From NCBI GenBank assembly GCA_019459485.1, contig JAIBEZ010000112.1, positions 16,197-80,196 on the forward strand: a stretch of DNA of 64,000 nt. The letters run 5' to 3'. Shown one piece after another: positions 8,001 to 18,581 of the stretch (positions within the stretch are counted from its first letter, which is position 1; each line of letters opens with the position of its first letter). Position numbers and translations under genes: made by a program. The stretch is from Prolixibacteraceae bacterium. Lineage in GTDB: Bacteria; Bacteroidota; Bacteroidia; Bacteroidales; Prolixibacteraceae. The notes under the pieces are model-generated. The model saw only the letters and a program-made list of their open reading frames with translations, had not been told where the DNA came from and ran no database searches.

Positions 8001-10589
8001 ATGAACTTTAATAATTTCACCATCAAGTCGCAGGAAGCTATCCAATATGCTTTTACGGTGGCTCAGGGCAACAATCAGCAAGCCATTGAAACAGGGCACA
8101 TTTTGAAAGGGCTTTTTCATGAAGCCGAGAATGTAGTTGGGTTTTTGCTAAAAAAACTGGGCGCCAATCCCGTAGTAATTCAGCAAGCATTGGATCGCAT
8201 TGTTGAATCGTACCCAAAAGTTACCGGCGGTGAACCTTATTTGTCTCAGGATTCAAACAGGGCTTTGCAAAAATCAATCGCCATCATGCAGGAAATGAAC
8301 GATCAGTTTGTTTCGGTTGAGCATATTTTAATGGGACTTTTGGAAACCGGCGATACCATTAGCCGGATGCTGAAAGATGCCGGAGTGGCCAGAAAAGAAC
8401 TGAATATTGCAGTAAAAGAACTCCGGAAAGGCGCGAAAGTAGATAGCCAGAGCGCCGAAGATAAATTTGATTCGCTCAACCGTTTTGCAGTCAATCTGAA
8501 CCAACGAGCGCGCGACGGAAAACTCGACCCTGTCATTGGTCGTGACGATGAAATCCGGCGAATTTTGCAGATTTTATCGCGCCGCACAAAAAACAACCCG
8601 ATTTTAATTGGCGAACCGGGAACCGGGAAGACCGCCATTGCCGAAGGACTGGCCCAACGAATCGTGCGCGGCGATGTACCCGAAAACCTGAAATCGAAAC
8701 AGCTTTTTTCGCTCGATATGGGCGCCCTGATTGCGGGTGCCAAATACAAAGGCGAGTTTGAAGAACGGTTGAAAGCAGTTGTAAATGAGGTGATAGCTGC
8801 CGATGGCGAAATTGTTCTTTTTATCGACGAAATCCATACGCTGGTTGGAGCTGGCAAAAGCGACGGAGCGATGGATGCCGCCAATATTCTGAAACCAGCC
8901 CTGGCGCGTGGTGAACTTCGCGCCATTGGTGCAACCACTTTAAATGAATACCAGAAATATTTCGAGAAAGACAAGGCTTTGGAGCGCCGTTTCCAGATTG
9001 TAAATGTGGATGAACCCGATACTTTGAGCGCCATTGCCATTTTGCGCGGACTGAAGGAACGGTACGAAAACCACCACAAAGTGCGTATCAAAGATGAAGC
9101 GATCATTGCTTCGGTCGAACTTTCGCAGCGGTACATCACCGAAAGGTTTTTACCCGATAAAGCCATCGACCTGATGGACGAAGCTGCAGCCCGTCTGCGC
9201 CTGGAAATGGATTCTGTTCCGCAGGAACTGGACGAAATAGATCGTAAAATAATGCAATTGGAGATCGAACGGGAAGCCATCAAACGCGAGAAAGATGAGA
9301 AAAAGCTTTCTATACTGAATGAGGAAATTGCCAACCTGAAACAGGAACAATCGAAATTCAGGGCTCAATGGCAACTCGAAAAATCACTTATCGATGGAAT
9401 TCAGCAAAATAAACAGGAAATAGAATCCCTAAAACTGGAGGCTGAACAGGCTGAACGCTCCGGGGATTTTGGGCGGGTCGCCGAAATCAGGTATGGAAAA
9501 ATTCAGGAGGCTGAAAAAGAAATAGAAAAGCTGAAAGCAGAATTAAACAGCCGTTCGGCAGAGCATCTGATCAAGGAAGAGGTCGATGCTGAAGATATTT
9601 CGCAAATTGTTTCGCGGTGGACGGGCATTCCGGTTTCCAGAATGTTGCAGAGTGAAAGGGAAAAATTACTTCACCTTGAAGATGAACTTCATCACCGTGT
9701 GGTTGGTCAGTATGAAGCCATTCACGCAGTTGCTGATGCGGTAAGGCGGAGTAGGGCGGGGCTTCAGGATGAAAAACGGCCGATCGGTTCGTTCATCTTT
9801 TTAGGCTCAACAGGTGTTGGAAAGACCGAATTGGCAAAGGCTTTGGCCGAATTTCTGTTCGACGATGAAAACATGCTGACCCGCATTGATATGTCGGAAT
9901 ATCAGGAGAAATTTTCGGTAACCCGGCTGATTGGTTCGCCCCCCGGATATGTTGGGTACGACGAAGGTGGTCAGTTAACCGAAGCGGTGCGCCGGAAACC
10001 TTATTCGGTGGTTCTGTTTGACGAGATTGAAAAGGCGCATCCTGATGTTTTCAATGTGCTGCTGCAAGTCCTTGATGACGGTCGTTTGACCGATAACAAA
10101 GGACGGGTTGCCAATTTCAAGAATACAATCATCATCATGACATCTAATATCGGTTCTCATCTGATTCAGGATAGGTTCGAAGAAATGAACGAGCGAAATC
10201 ATGCGCAAATTGAAGAACAGACCCGTACCGATTTGTTCGATTTGCTCCGAAAAACCATTTCTCCTGAATTTCTTAACCGGATTGACGAAGTAATCATGTT
10301 TACCCCACTGACCAGAAAAGATGTGCATGAAATTGTAAAATTGCAGTTCAACCTAATCATGAAGCGTATTCCTGATAACAAGTTTACGATCGATATTTCG
10401 GAAGAAGCCATCGACTGGCTGGCAGCAGTTGGATATGACATTGCTCATGGCGCAAGGCCGGTAAAAAGAATACTGCAAAAATATGTGCTGAACGATTTGT
10501 CACGCGAAATCCTGGCAGGAAAAATGGAAAGCCGAAGCAAGGTGATAATCGGAGTAGAGAACGATGAAATTGTGTTCAAATATGAATAA
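8001..10589 (+). CDS. clpB: ATP-dependent disaggregase ClpB
   Basis: ClpB is the cytoplasmic hexameric AAA+ chaperone that extracts proteins from aggregates together with DnaK. The order is Clp-N repeats (residues ~1-145, starting [18 protein letters not shown]), NBD1 with Walker A GEPGTGKT at ~204 and Walker [11 protein letters not shown], the long coiled-coil M-domain (~400-530) and NBD2 with GSTGVGKT at ~601 and a [12 protein letters not shown]alker B. The M-domain separates it from ClpA/ClpC, and no IGF loop for ClpP is seen. At 862 residues it is standard. Its stop overlaps the convergent CIA30 gene by 14 bases. Confidence 0.97.
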   Translation: MNFNNFTIKSQEAIQYAFTVAQGNNQQAIETGHILKGLFHEAENVVGFLLKKLGANPVVIQQALDRIVESYPKVTGGEPYLSQDSNRALQKSIAIMQEMNDQFVSVEHILMGLLETGDTISRMLKDAGVARKELNIAVKELRKGAKVDSQSAEDKFDSLNRFAVNLNQRARDGKLDPVIGRDDEIRRILQILSRRTKNNPILIGEPGTGKTAIAEGLAQRIVRGDVPENLKSKQLFSLDMGALIAGAKYKGEFEERLKAVVNEVIAADGEIVLFIDEIHTLVGAGKSDGAMDAANILKPALARGELRAIGATTLNEYQKYFEKDKALERRFQIVNVDEPDTLSAIAILRGLKERYENHHKVRIKDEAIIASVELSQRYITERFLPDKAIDLMDEAAARLRLEMDSVPQELDEIDRKIMQLEIEREAIKREKDEKKLSILNEEIANLKQEQSKFRAQWQLEKSLIDGIQQNKQEIESLKLEAEQAERSGDFGRVAEIRYGKIQEAEKEIEKLKAELNSRSAEHLIKEEVDAEDISQIVSRWTGIPVSRMLQSEREKLLHLEDELHHRVVGQYEAIHAVADAVRRSRAGLQDEKRPIGSFIFLGSTGVGKTELAKALAEFLFDDENMLTRIDMSEYQEKFSVTRLIGSPPGYVGYDEGGQLTEAVRRKPYSVVLFDEIEKAHPDVFNVLLQVLDDGRLTDNKGRVANFKNTIIIMTSNIGSHLIQDRFEEMNERNHAQIEEQTRTDLFDLLRKTISPEFLNRIDEVIMFTPLTRKDVHEIVKLQFNLIMKRIPDNKFTIDISEEAIDWLAAVGYDIAHGARPVKRILQKYVLNDLSREILAGKMESRSKVIIGVENDEIVFKYE

Positions 10590-11151
10590 TAACCGAATCA
10601 ATTTTCAGGCTAAAACTTCCGGATTGTTTCTCTGAAATTAGGAACCCAATCTGCTTTAAATTCAATTCTTTCAGGGGAGGAACATTACTTAGTGTTCTTC
10701 CCCTGAATGTTGGAGTAAAATCGACCGGTGAGAATTCGTGTTCTGTCCACTCATCCTTTTTTGTTCCGAAGTTGCAGGCATAAGCAACGCCGTCAAAATT
10801 CGCATCTGAGCGGATTCTGAAACTGTATGTTTTACCGTCACCCTTTACCCGCAAAACTATTTTCTGAAAATTCCCGGTTGCCAGGGCTTTTAGCAATGCC
10901 CTTACCGAAGCAAACCCGCCATTGTTTTCGAGCGAAAGATTGCCCCAAAAGTCAGCCGTCTGATCTGTATTGATTCTGAAACGGCCTTCTGACATTCCGC
11001 CCATCACCCCATCGTTGATGATCTGCCATTCCAGATGATTGTCAGGGTTGAAATCTTCGAGTATTATTTTGTTCGTTGTCAACATGTTGTTCTGTTTATT
11101 CTGAATTGTGACTGCCAGTAAAATTGTTAAAATTATCAGCATTGGGTTCAT
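10576..11151 (-). CDS. CIA30-family protein
   Basis: The protein has a short hydrophobic N-terminus ([16 protein letters not shown]) followed by a galactose-binding-like CIA30 domain: [39 protein letters not shown] and [18 protein letters not shown]30 proteins were named for a mitochondrial complex I assembly factor; the bacterial members have no established function. At 191 residues it is the typical bacterial length. The hydrophobic start suggests export or membrane anchoring. It is a monocistronic gene convergent with clpB. Confidence 0.85.
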   Translation of the reverse strand: MNPMLIILTILLAVTIQNKQNNMLTTNKIILEDFNPDNHLEWQIINDGVMGGMSEGRFRINTDQTADFWGNLSLENNGGFASVRALLKALATGNFQKIVLRVKGDGKTYSFRIRSDANFDGVAYACNFGTKKDEWTEHEFSPVDFTPTFRGRTLSNVPPLKELNLKQIGFLISEKQSGSFSLKIDSVIIHI

Positions 11152-11312
11152 AAATCTTTTGAATTTAAATTCTGTTGGTTTAACCTGAAGATGATCGAAT
11201 GGTTCATGCTTTTTTAAATTACGATGGAAGAAAATTTTATAATCTTGTGTTGTTTCAATTATAATGGAAATAGTTTCTATTTTTGGGTAAAACCACTATA
11301 CCACTGAAAACC

Positions 11313-14054
11313 ATGAAACGACTTCTCTTATTAATTCTTCTCGCCATTCTTTCAGGCTTTGCTGCCATAGCGGAAATTACCCCCGAAAAACTTACCTGCG
11401 AATACCTGCAAAATCCTCCAGTGGTTGATGTTGCCCAACCCCGGCTGGCATGGGTGAACATAGCCGACAAAGGTGAACGCGGACAAACACAAACGGCCTG
11501 GCAAATCAGGGTGGCTACTTCAAGAAAACTGCTGGAAAAACCTGATTTATGGGATAGTCAAAAAGTCGTCAGCAAGCAAAATAACCGGGTCCTTTATGCT
11601 GGAAAATCTTTGCAATCGCGCACTGAATGTTGGTGGCAAGTTCGGGTTTGGGACAAAAACGGAAATGTTTCAGACTGGAGCGAACCTGCTTCCTGGCGGA
11701 TGGGAATCCTTTCTGCATCGGAATGGAAAGCCAAATGGATCGGCGCACCCTGGCAAGGCGAAGAAACACTTCCCAAGCCATCAAATCCGGGCGCTTTGCT
11801 TCCTGAAAAATTACCGCCGCCGGCGCCCATGTTCAGGAAAGAATTCAGACTTAATAAAAGGATTGAAAAAGCAGTGGCTTTTGTTACCGGACTCGGGTAT
11901 TTTGAATTGTACCTGAACGGTGAAAAAGTGGGTGACGATGTACTGGTTCCGAATCAAACCAATTATGCGAAGCGTCCGGGATTAATCAATGAAGGTATTC
12001 CGCTGGAAGATAATTTCAGGGAATATAAGGTAATGTACCTGGCTTACGACATTAAAGACCAGTTAAACAGAGGCCGGAATGTCCTCGGTGGAATGATCGG
12101 AAACGGTTTTTACAATCCGGCCAAACACTGGACTGCTGGATACGGAACTCCCCGTTTTCTGGTACAGGTTTACGTTACTTATGAAGATGGAACTGAGGAG
12201 ATCATTGTCAGCGACGAAAGCTGGAAGGCTGCGCAAAGCCCCATCCTGATGGACATGGTTTATTACGGAGAACACTACGATGCACGGAAAGAGCAGGCAG
12301 GATGGAGCGAACCCGATTTTGATGATTCAGAATGGCAGCCTGTGGCGATTCGTAAATCTCCGGAAGGAAAAATGGTGGCTCATACCGCCAATCCTGACAA
12401 GGTAATGGAGCGACTGGAACCAGTTAAAATTGAAAAACTGGCCAATGGAAATTATCATGTCGATTTTGGTGTTGAGGTTTCGGGTTGGATTCGGCTGGAT
12501 CGGGTAGTGGGTCCTGAAGGACATAAAATTGACATCAAATACCTCTGCAATACTTATTCAGGCGACAATTCATATATTTTCAAAGGAGAGGGGCGGGAAT
12601 CGTATGCAGCCCGTTTCAATTGGTTTATTTTTAGTGCTGTCGAAATCGTTAATTGGCCTGGCGAGCTCAAAGCCGATCATATTACTGCCGAAGTGGTTCA
12701 TACTTACGTGGAGGAATCGGCCACGTTCGAAACCTCGAATCCACTTTTTAACGACATCAACAAAATATGGCGCAGAAGCCAGACAGACAACATGCACGGC
12801 GGCATTGCCAGCGATTGTCCGCACCGCGAACGCTCAGCCTACACGGGAGATGGGCAGGTTGCCTGCGTAATGGTAATGCACAATTACGATGCGCAGAATT
12901 TTTATCACAAATGGATTCAGGATATTTTGGGCGCACAGGATTTAAAAACCGGATATGTTCCAAACGGCGCGCCGTGGCAGCCGGGTTGCGGAGGCGGTGT
13001 GGCCTGGGGAGCAGCCATTTGCGTCATGCCCTGGGAATTTTACCTGCATTACGGTGCCAAAGATATGCTCGAAGACAATTTCGTTGGCATGAAGGAGTAC
13101 GTCCGCTACATGCAAACATGGGTTGACAAAGATGGGATCATGCATTCGAAGCGGGTTGGAAAAGACGGCAAAGTGCTTAAATGGTTCAACCTGGGCGATT
13201 GGGTTGCTCCCGGAGTTTTGCCTCCTGATGAAATGGTTCACACATTTTACTTGTGGCGATGTGCCGACATCACAGCTCAGGCGGCAAAAGCGCTGGGCAG
13301 ATCTGACGATGCAAAAAAATATGCCGACCTGGCCGAACAAACCCATAAAGCTTTTCAGAAAAAATTCTACAATGAGAAAAAAGGTAGCTACGGAAAAGCC
13401 GGGGGTAACATTTTTGCCCTGAAAATGGGAATTCCTGCCGATCAGTACCCAAAAGTTATTGCGGCGTTGAAAGCCGACATCAAAGCCAATAAAGGGCATT
13501 TGGATACCGGTATTTTTGGCACCCAGTTCTTCTTCGAAGTGCTGTCGGAAAATGGGATGCACGATTTGGCTTACGAAGCAATTAATAAAAAAGAAGAACC
13601 CGGCTTTGGCCACTGGCTAGAACTGGGCTCGACCACCACCCGCGAACAATGGAGCGAAGAAGGTTCGCACAATCATCCCATGTTTGGCGGTGGACTTGTT
13701 TGGTTTTACCGGAAACTCGCCGGAATGAATGCTGATCCGGATCAGCCTGGTTACAAGCATATTGTTTTCCGTCCGCAACCGGTTGGTGAAGTTACATTTG
13801 CGAAGTATTTTAACCAGACACCTAATGGAGAGGCAGGTATTCACTGGAAAATGGAAGATCAGCAATTCGTTGTGCAGATAACTGTTCCGGTTGGGAGCGA
13901 GGCAACTGTTTATGTGCCCATACTGAAAGAGAAAAGTATAACCGAAAACGGACGCTCAATTGCCGATTCGAAAGATATAAAATTTCAGAAGGAAGAAGAT
14001 GGTTACCAGGTATTTGCCGTTAAAAGCGGACTGTATCAGTTTGTGTCAAAATAG
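11313..14054 (+). CDS. Alpha-L-rhamnosidase, GH78 family
   Basis: The enzyme releases terminal alpha-L-rhamnose from glycans. A signal peptide (MKRLLLLILLAILSGFAAIA) predicts export to the periplasm or surface. Then follow an N-terminal beta-sandwich (PEKLTCEYLQNPPVVDV; RLAWVN), a rhamnosidase N-domain with FVTGLGYFELYLNGEKVGDD, and the (alpha/alpha)6 catalytic core with SDCPHRERSAYTGDGQVAC, where the Asp/Glu pair of GH78 lies. HWLELGSTTTREQW and a C-terminal beta domain complete it. At 913 residues it is normal. It stands alone, with no SusC/SusD pair nearby, so it is not part of a visible polysaccharide-utilisation locus. I chose ATG 11313 because it starts the signal peptide. Confidence 0.92.
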   Translation: MKRLLLLILLAILSGFAAIAEITPEKLTCEYLQNPPVVDVAQPRLAWVNIADKGERGQTQTAWQIRVATSRKLLEKPDLWDSQKVVSKQNNRVLYAGKSLQSRTECWWQVRVWDKNGNVSDWSEPASWRMGILSASEWKAKWIGAPWQGEETLPKPSNPGALLPEKLPPPAPMFRKEFRLNKRIEKAVAFVTGLGYFELYLNGEKVGDDVLVPNQTNYAKRPGLINEGIPLEDNFREYKVMYLAYDIKDQLNRGRNVLGGMIGNGFYNPAKHWTAGYGTPRFLVQVYVTYEDGTEEIIVSDESWKAAQSPILMDMVYYGEHYDARKEQAGWSEPDFDDSEWQPVAIRKSPEGKMVAHTANPDKVMERLEPVKIEKLANGNYHVDFGVEVSGWIRLDRVVGPEGHKIDIKYLCNTYSGDNSYIFKGEGRESYAARFNWFIFSAVEIVNWPGELKADHITAEVVHTYVEESATFETSNPLFNDINKIWRRSQTDNMHGGIASDCPHRERSAYTGDGQVACVMVMHNYDAQNFYHKWIQDILGAQDLKTGYVPNGAPWQPGCGGGVAWGAAICVMPWEFYLHYGAKDMLEDNFVGMKEYVRYMQTWVDKDGIMHSKRVGKDGKVLKWFNLGDWVAPGVLPPDEMVHTFYLWRCADITAQAAKALGRSDDAKKYADLAEQTHKAFQKKFYNEKKGSYGKAGGNIFALKMGIPADQYPKVIAALKADIKANKGHLDTGIFGTQFFFEVLSENGMHDLAYEAINKKEEPGFGHWLELGSTTTREQWSEEGSHNHPMFGGGLVWFYRKLAGMNADPDQPGYKHIVFRPQPVGEVTFAKYFNQTPNGEAGIHWKMEDQQFVVQITVPVGSEATVYVPILKEKSITENGRSIADSKDIKFQKEEDGYQVFAVKSGLYQFVSK

Positions 14055-14099
14055 AAATAGTAAATCCGGCAGAAAAAGGAATCTACCAATATTTAGTGC

Positions 14100-14131
14100 T
14101 GAGGCGGATGGTAACCGCCTCAATCTTTTAA
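14100..14131 (+). terminator. Terminator between the GH78 and glutamine synthetase genes
   Basis: GAGGCGG (14101-14107) and CCGCCTC (14115-14121) pair across a 7-base loop, followed by ATCTTTTA. It lies between two convergent genes. Confidence 0.6.
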
Positions 14132-14151
14132 ATTTCAGATTTATATAAAAA

Positions 14152-15645
14152 TTACTGACAATGAATATATCTTCTCACCAGATCCCTTGCTGCTTCGGGG
14201 TTTCCTTCCAGTTCTTTGCTTAAATTTTTATCCTGAAAGGTAGTCAGCGAGTCGATTGTATGGTCGATCAATCGTTTTGGGAAGATGCCATTGTTCTCAA
14301 ATATTTCACGCTTCGATTTTAATCTTTCAGCCGATTCTACACAGGAGGCCGGAAGTTGTTGCAATTCCTGTTTGGGCAGACTCCTGAAAATATTTCCTTC
14401 CACATAAAGCTGATCAGCCAGTTCGAGCGCATTGGGCAGTTGGATTCCATGCAGTGAGGCAACGATGAGTCCGGCCAGAATCAGGTGAATATTTGCACTT
14501 CCATCCGGAACACGGAACTCGAAAGTTTGCCGGCTATCACCATTTTTGGCCGACACTTTCACATCAGGATTTGCCAGGGCAGCCATGTTCTTTTTGCCAT
14601 TCCAGCCCAGCGGAACGCGAACCAGCGCCGATCGGTTCCGATCGCCCCAGCAGATCCGTGTTGGTGCTTCCTGATTGGGAACCAGACGCAGGTAGGAGGT
14701 AGGGATGGTGTTTCCAAAAGCTGTCAGAGCATCGGCAGCGTCGAGTATTCCGGCAATCATTTGGCGTGCTGTAACCGATAGTTTCCCATCTTCCAATACG
14801 ATGTTTTTCCCGTCTTTTTCAACCAGCATGTGAAAATGCAGGCCACTGCCGGCTTTTCCAACGGTAATCTTTGGCGCGAAACTGATTTCAACTTTTCGTG
14901 TTTCGGCCAGCATTCGCAAAATCCATTTTGCAACGATGAGTTGATCGGCAGCTGATTCAGGATCGGTGGGCAAAAACTCGATTTCGTGCTGTTCAAAAGC
15001 TTCGTCGCCCAGCGAAAAGTTGCCAACTTCGGAATGCCCGTATTTTATTTTTCCACCACAGGCAGCAATCAGTTTGATGGCTTCCTTGCGCATTCCCTCG
15101 AATTTGGCGAAGGGTTCCGATTCGTGGTAGCCTTTCTGGTCGGTTGCCGGGAAAAGCCCTTCGTGTTTGCTGTTCACGTAATATTCCAGTTCACCCATCA
15201 TTTTCATGTCCATTCCGGTAGTTTTGCGGAAATGCGTAATGGCTTTTTTCAATACGTTTTCAGGAGAAAGCTCCAGCTGATTGCCTTCGAAATCGAAAAA
15301 AGAACAAAGCAATTCCAGCGCGGGATCTTCCTGAAATGGATTGATGAAAGCCGTGCGGTAGCGCGGAACAACATATAAATCAGAACTTCCGGTTTCCATA
15401 AACGGGAAAAGGCTCGAACCATCCACACGTTCGCCAAAAGTGAGAATGCTTTCCAGATGCTCGTGTCCGGTGATTACAAAATTAAGGGTTTTTAAACGTC
15501 CATCGTCGGCTACATACCTGAAATTCAGTTGCTGAATCCGGTTTCCTTCGATGTATTTGATTAGGTCTTCGCGCGTAAATTGTTCGGCTGGTTTTTGAAG
15601 ATAGCGCACCAGCGGATTCGGATTAAACGAGAATTGACTTTCCAT
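14152..15645 (-). CDS. Glutamine synthetase family protein
   Basis: Glutamine synthetase joins ammonia to glutamate with ATP. Visible signatures are KAGSGLHFHMLVEKDG (the glutamate/ammonia-site His region), WGDRNRSALVRVPLGW, and FEFRVPDGSANIHLILAG. The N-terminal beta-grasp segment is present (YIEGNRIQQLNFRYVADDG). At 497 residues it is of type I length, far shorter than the ~700-residue GlnN type III enzymes also found in Bacteroidota. Glutamine synthetase-like proteins include gamma-glutamylpolyamine ligases, so the true substrate cannot be fixed from sequence; no polyamine genes are nearby, which favours true glutamine synthetase. Confidence 0.85.
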   Translation of the reverse strand: MESQFSFNPNPLVRYLQKPAEQFTREDLIKYIEGNRIQQLNFRYVADDGRLKTLNFVITGHEHLESILTFGERVDGSSLFPFMETGSSDLYVVPRYRTAFINPFQEDPALELLCSFFDFEGNQLELSPENVLKKAITHFRKTTGMDMKMMGELEYYVNSKHEGLFPATDQKGYHESEPFAKFEGMRKEAIKLIAACGGKIKYGHSEVGNFSLGDEAFEQHEIEFLPTDPESAADQLIVAKWILRMLAETRKVEISFAPKITVGKAGSGLHFHMLVEKDGKNIVLEDGKLSVTARQMIAGILDAADALTAFGNTIPTSYLRLVPNQEAPTRICWGDRNRSALVRVPLGWNGKKNMAALANPDVKVSAKNGDSRQTFEFRVPDGSANIHLILAGLIVASLHGIQLPNALELADQLYVEGNIFRSLPKQELQQLPASCVESAERLKSKREIFENNGIFPKRLIDHTIDSLTTFQDKNLSKELEGNPEAARDLVRRYIHCQ

Positions 15646-15965
15646 GGCATTTGAAATTTAAGAATCGGGAAAAACAAAAAAGATGACCTCGATTTGAACC
15701 ACCGAACTTAGATGATTCAGTGCTTACAAATGCTGCGAAAGGTCATTCATAACTGGTGATTAAAATCAATAAAACAGTAAAAAAATGAAAATTCCTGTAC
15801 CAAAGACAAAAGAGGCGACTCTGGACAAAGCCATATTACCACAGCATTCGTTATAGAACCGTTTTATTTTGTGTGGAGTGCTGCATTAATTGTTCATGAT
15901 TGAACTAATTTCGTATATTTAATCATAAATAGGCTTGGCAGTTAAACTCTTTCAATTGGGTTTTT
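15646..15965. other. Intergenic region; possible short peptide frame
   Basis: The region separates divergent genes. The only coding-like item is a 23-codon plus-strand frame at 15785-15856 (MKIPVPKTKEATLDK...), whose regular character is suggestive but unsupported. Nothing else is recognised. Confidence 0.3.
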
Positions 15966-16679
15966 ATGAATTGCTTTTCGGATAAAACAGAATTGCTCCT
16001 GTTCATATCGGCAATCGCGGTTGCTACAGTTGGATTCTTGAGTTATTACTATTTGTCGGTATCAGGATCAATTATAAGTCTGCTAAAAACAGAAAAGGGA
16101 AAACCAATTTATGTTTTATACCAGCGCCTTCTGGGAGTTGTCATTTTAGGATTTTTGCCGTTGGTTGTTATTTTTATTTCAGGAACAAAAAAACTCAGTA
16201 ATTTTGGTGTTGTCTGGCCGGATTCAGAATCTTATTTCTGGACAATGATACTTTCATTGGTAATTGTTCCAGTGTCTTATTTTAATTCACGAACAACAGA
16301 GAATCTGAAAATGTACCCTCAAATCAGAGAAAAAGAATGGTCAACCGGAATGTTGATAATAAGTGCATTGAGTTGGATCGCTTATCTTTTAGCCTATGAA
16401 TTTCTTTTCCGTGGATTCCTCTTTTTTGCAGCGCTACCTGTTTTAGGACTGTTTTTCTCGATCGTATTAAATACGATCATTTATGCATTGGTTCATCTTC
16501 ACAAAGGGTTTAAAGAAATTACTGGATCAGTGCCTTTGGGAATTTTGCTTTGTTACCTTACCTATCTGACAGGTACTATTTGGGTCGCTGTTTTTACACA
16601 TATCATTTTGGCATTATCAAGTGAATGGTTTTCACTCTGGGCTCATCCAGACATGGTTGTTAAAACGAATCGGCTATGA
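15966..16679 (+). CDS. CPBP-family intramembrane protein (CAAX protease-like)
   Basis: A membrane protein with roughly six to eight hydrophobic segments and the CPBP core: AYEFLFRGF (Y144, E145, R149), IIYALVHLHKG and AVFTHIILALSS. CPBP proteins are intramembrane glutamic endopeptidases related to Rce1. The usual first motif is EExxxR; here the first Glu is replaced by Tyr, which may reduce or change activity. At 237 residues it fits the family. Its stop overlaps the next ATG by four bases, so it is translationally coupled to the epimerase-like gene. Confidence 0.75.
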   Translation: MNCFSDKTELLLFISAIAVATVGFLSYYYLSVSGSIISLLKTEKGKPIYVLYQRLLGVVILGFLPLVVIFISGTKKLSNFGVVWPDSESYFWTMILSLVIVPVSYFNSRTTENLKMYPQIREKEWSTGMLIISALSWIAYLLAYEFLFRGFLFFAALPVLGLFFSIVLNTIIYALVHLHKGFKEITGSVPLGILLCYLTYLTGTIWVAVFTHIILALSSEWFSLWAHPDMVVKTNRL

Positions 16680-17662
16680 AGATATTTGTAAGTGGTGCAA
16701 CAGGTTTTATCGGAAGCAGGCTGGCATTGCGGCTGGCAAACGACGGGCATCAGGTACACGCCCTCTATCGGGACGAAAACAAAACAGCAATCATTAAACA
16801 TCCGAATATTAAATTGTTCAAAGGCGATATTCTGGATTTTGAAAGCCTGATAAAGCCTGTTGAGGGTTGTTCCCAAATCTATCATACCGCTGCTTTTGCC
16901 TGTGTTTGGGACAAAGATCTGTCGTTGATTTACCGGCAAAACATTGAAGGTACAATGAATATCGTCAGGGCAGGTATAATTTCAGGAGTTGAGAAGATCG
17001 TATGCACATCGACCGCAGGAGTGCTAGGCCCATCCTTTTTTGGCGTAATGGTTGATGAAAATACTCCGCGCCCGTTAAGATATTTCATTGATTATGAAAG
17101 GTCAAAAATGATGATGGAAACAATTCTGAAAACACTTTCAATAACTGGTCCTGAGATTGTAATCGTAAATCCAAGTCGGGTTTATGGCCCTGGAATTCTA
17201 AGTGAAAGTAATGGCATTACGCGCATTATTCAGGATTATTTACATGGAAAATGGAGAATAATTCCAGGCAATGGGAAAAGTATTGGGAATTATGTCTTTG
17301 TCGAAGATGTTGTGACTGGCCATATTCAGGCAATGGAAAAAGGAAAATCAGGAGAAAGGTATGTATTGGGTGGCACAAATATGACCTTCAATGAATTATT
17401 CGGTGTATTGGAAGAATTAACAGGAAAGAGATATTTTATGATTCACCTGCCGCTTCCAATAATGCAAATGATTTCAAAAATTATGCTGCTAATTGCCCGA
17501 ATTTCGGGAACAGCTCCACTTATCACTCCGGCTTTGGTTCGAAAATACAATCATAACTGGAATTTATCAAGTGCAAAAGCTGAGAGGGAGCTTGATTACA
17601 AACCGGTAGATTTTAAAACCGGTGCAGGAATAACGATTAATTGGTTAAAAAACTTGAATTAA
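16676..17662 (+). CDS. NAD(P)-dependent epimerase / 3-beta-HSD-type reductase
   Basis: An extended SDR with the nucleotide-binding motif VSGATGFIGSRLALRL at the N-terminus, the CTSTAGVLGP strand and the catalytic DYERSK (YxxxK) motif at residues ~140. VYGPGILS and a C-terminal substrate domain follow. At 328 residues it resembles dihydroflavonol reductase-like and 3-beta-hydroxysteroid dehydrogenase-like proteins that reduce or epimerise sugar or lipid substrates. The substrate is not evident. It is the middle gene of three co-oriented genes with a CPBP protein and a classical SDR, which suggests envelope lipid or terpenoid chemistry, an inference from context only. Confidence 0.85.
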   Translation: MKIFVSGATGFIGSRLALRLANDGHQVHALYRDENKTAIIKHPNIKLFKGDILDFESLIKPVEGCSQIYHTAAFACVWDKDLSLIYRQNIEGTMNIVRAGIISGVEKIVCTSTAGVLGPSFFGVMVDENTPRPLRYFIDYERSKMMMETILKTLSITGPEIVIVNPSRVYGPGILSESNGITRIIQDYLHGKWRIIPGNGKSIGNYVFVEDVVTGHIQAMEKGKSGERYVLGGTNMTFNELFGVLEELTGKRYFMIHLPLPIMQMISKIMLLIARISGTAPLITPALVRKYNHNWNLSSAKAERELDYKPVDFKTGAGITINWLKNLN

Positions 17663-17666
17663 AAAT

Positions 17667-18470
17667 ATGAACCGAACAGTTTATACACTGATTACCGGCG
17701 CCAGTTCAGGTATTGGCAAATCAATCGCATGGTATTGCGGAAGTTTGGGGATGAATCTGGTTCTGGTTTCGCTGCCTGATGAAAGTTTGGAAAAAGTTGC
17801 AAATGAAATTGCAGAAAAGCACCAGGTAAAGACCGCTTTTTTCGAAACCGACCTGACCAAACATGATTCACCCGAAGAAGTCTTTGGCTGGACCCAGCGC
17901 AATAATCTGGATGTTAATATTTTGGTTAACAATGCCGGTGTGGCCGGAGCTTCAGTTTTCGAAACGTCGGATGTCAAATACATTGATGACCGCATTTTGT
18001 TGAATATTAGAGCTCTCGTTATGCTGTCGAGGTTTTATCTGCCCGTTTTGAGAACTCATGAAAAGTCGTATATCCTGAATGTGGGTAGTCTTGCAGCTTT
18101 TTGGCCAATTCCATATAAGAGTTTATACTCCTCAAGCAAAGTATTTGTGTTGTATTTCAGCAAATCCATACGCAGCGAATTGAGAGGAACCGGGGTAAGT
18201 ATATCTGTACTGTGCCCAAATGGAGTGAGAACAAATGGTACAACCAATGTAAGAATAAATTCTCACGGAAAAATCGGACGGTTAACCGAGTTAAGCGTCG
18301 GTGCAGTTGCCAAAGCTGGGATCGATGGAATGCTAAAGCGAAAATTTGTAATTATTCCAGGTAGAATAAATTGGCTCGTCCTTGCCTTAGGAAAGATTCT
18401 TCCCCCAGCAATTCTGCAAAAATTACTCGCCAAAGAGTTTATGAAAGAAGTGCTGGCAACCCGAAATTGA
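17667..18470 (+). CDS. Short-chain dehydrogenase/reductase
   Basis: A classical SDR: TLITGASSGIGKSIA (cofactor site), ILVNNAGVAG (fold-stabilising NNAG), NVGSLAAFWP (catalytic Ser) and SLYSSSK (catalytic YxxxK). The PNGVRTNGT turn follows the active site. At 267 residues, with a hydrophobic C-terminal segment (INWLVLALGKILPP), it resembles membrane-associated ketoacyl or steroid reductases. It begins four bases after the epimerase stop and completes the three-gene unit. Confidence 0.88.
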   Translation: MNRTVYTLITGASSGIGKSIAWYCGSLGMNLVLVSLPDESLEKVANEIAEKHQVKTAFFETDLTKHDSPEEVFGWTQRNNLDVNILVNNAGVAGASVFETSDVKYIDDRILLNIRALVMLSRFYLPVLRTHEKSYILNVGSLAAFWPIPYKSLYSSSKVFVLYFSKSIRSELRGTGVSISVLCPNGVRTNGTTNVRINSHGKIGRLTELSVGAVAKAGIDGMLKRKFVIIPGRINWLVLALGKILPPAILQKLLAKEFMKEVLATRN

Positions 18471-18542
18471 ATCAATAGGGTGAATCATTTCAGTTTGAAA
18501 GTCTTAAATGAAATTTTCCCCTGAATTATTGCAATCGACCAT

Positions 18543-18576
18543 AAAAAAAAGAGCCACTCTGTTCGAATGGCTCTTT
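18543..18576 (-). terminator. Terminator of the thiosulfate/rhodanese operon
   Basis: AAAGAGCCA (18548-18556) and TGGCTCTTT (18568-18576) form a perfect 9-bp stem. On the minus strand it is followed by eight Ts. It lies six bases beyond the rhodanese stop codon and may also stop transcription from the convergent SDR operon. Confidence 0.85.
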
Positions 18577-18581
18577 GCATA

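Noticed and set aside
8303..9334. 343-codon antisense frame in clpB
   Set aside because: Ser/Arg-rich product typical of the shadow of a conserved coding strand; clpB is certain.
12942..13613. 223-codon antisense frame in the GH78 gene
   Set aside because: Shadow of the rhamnosidase coding sequence.
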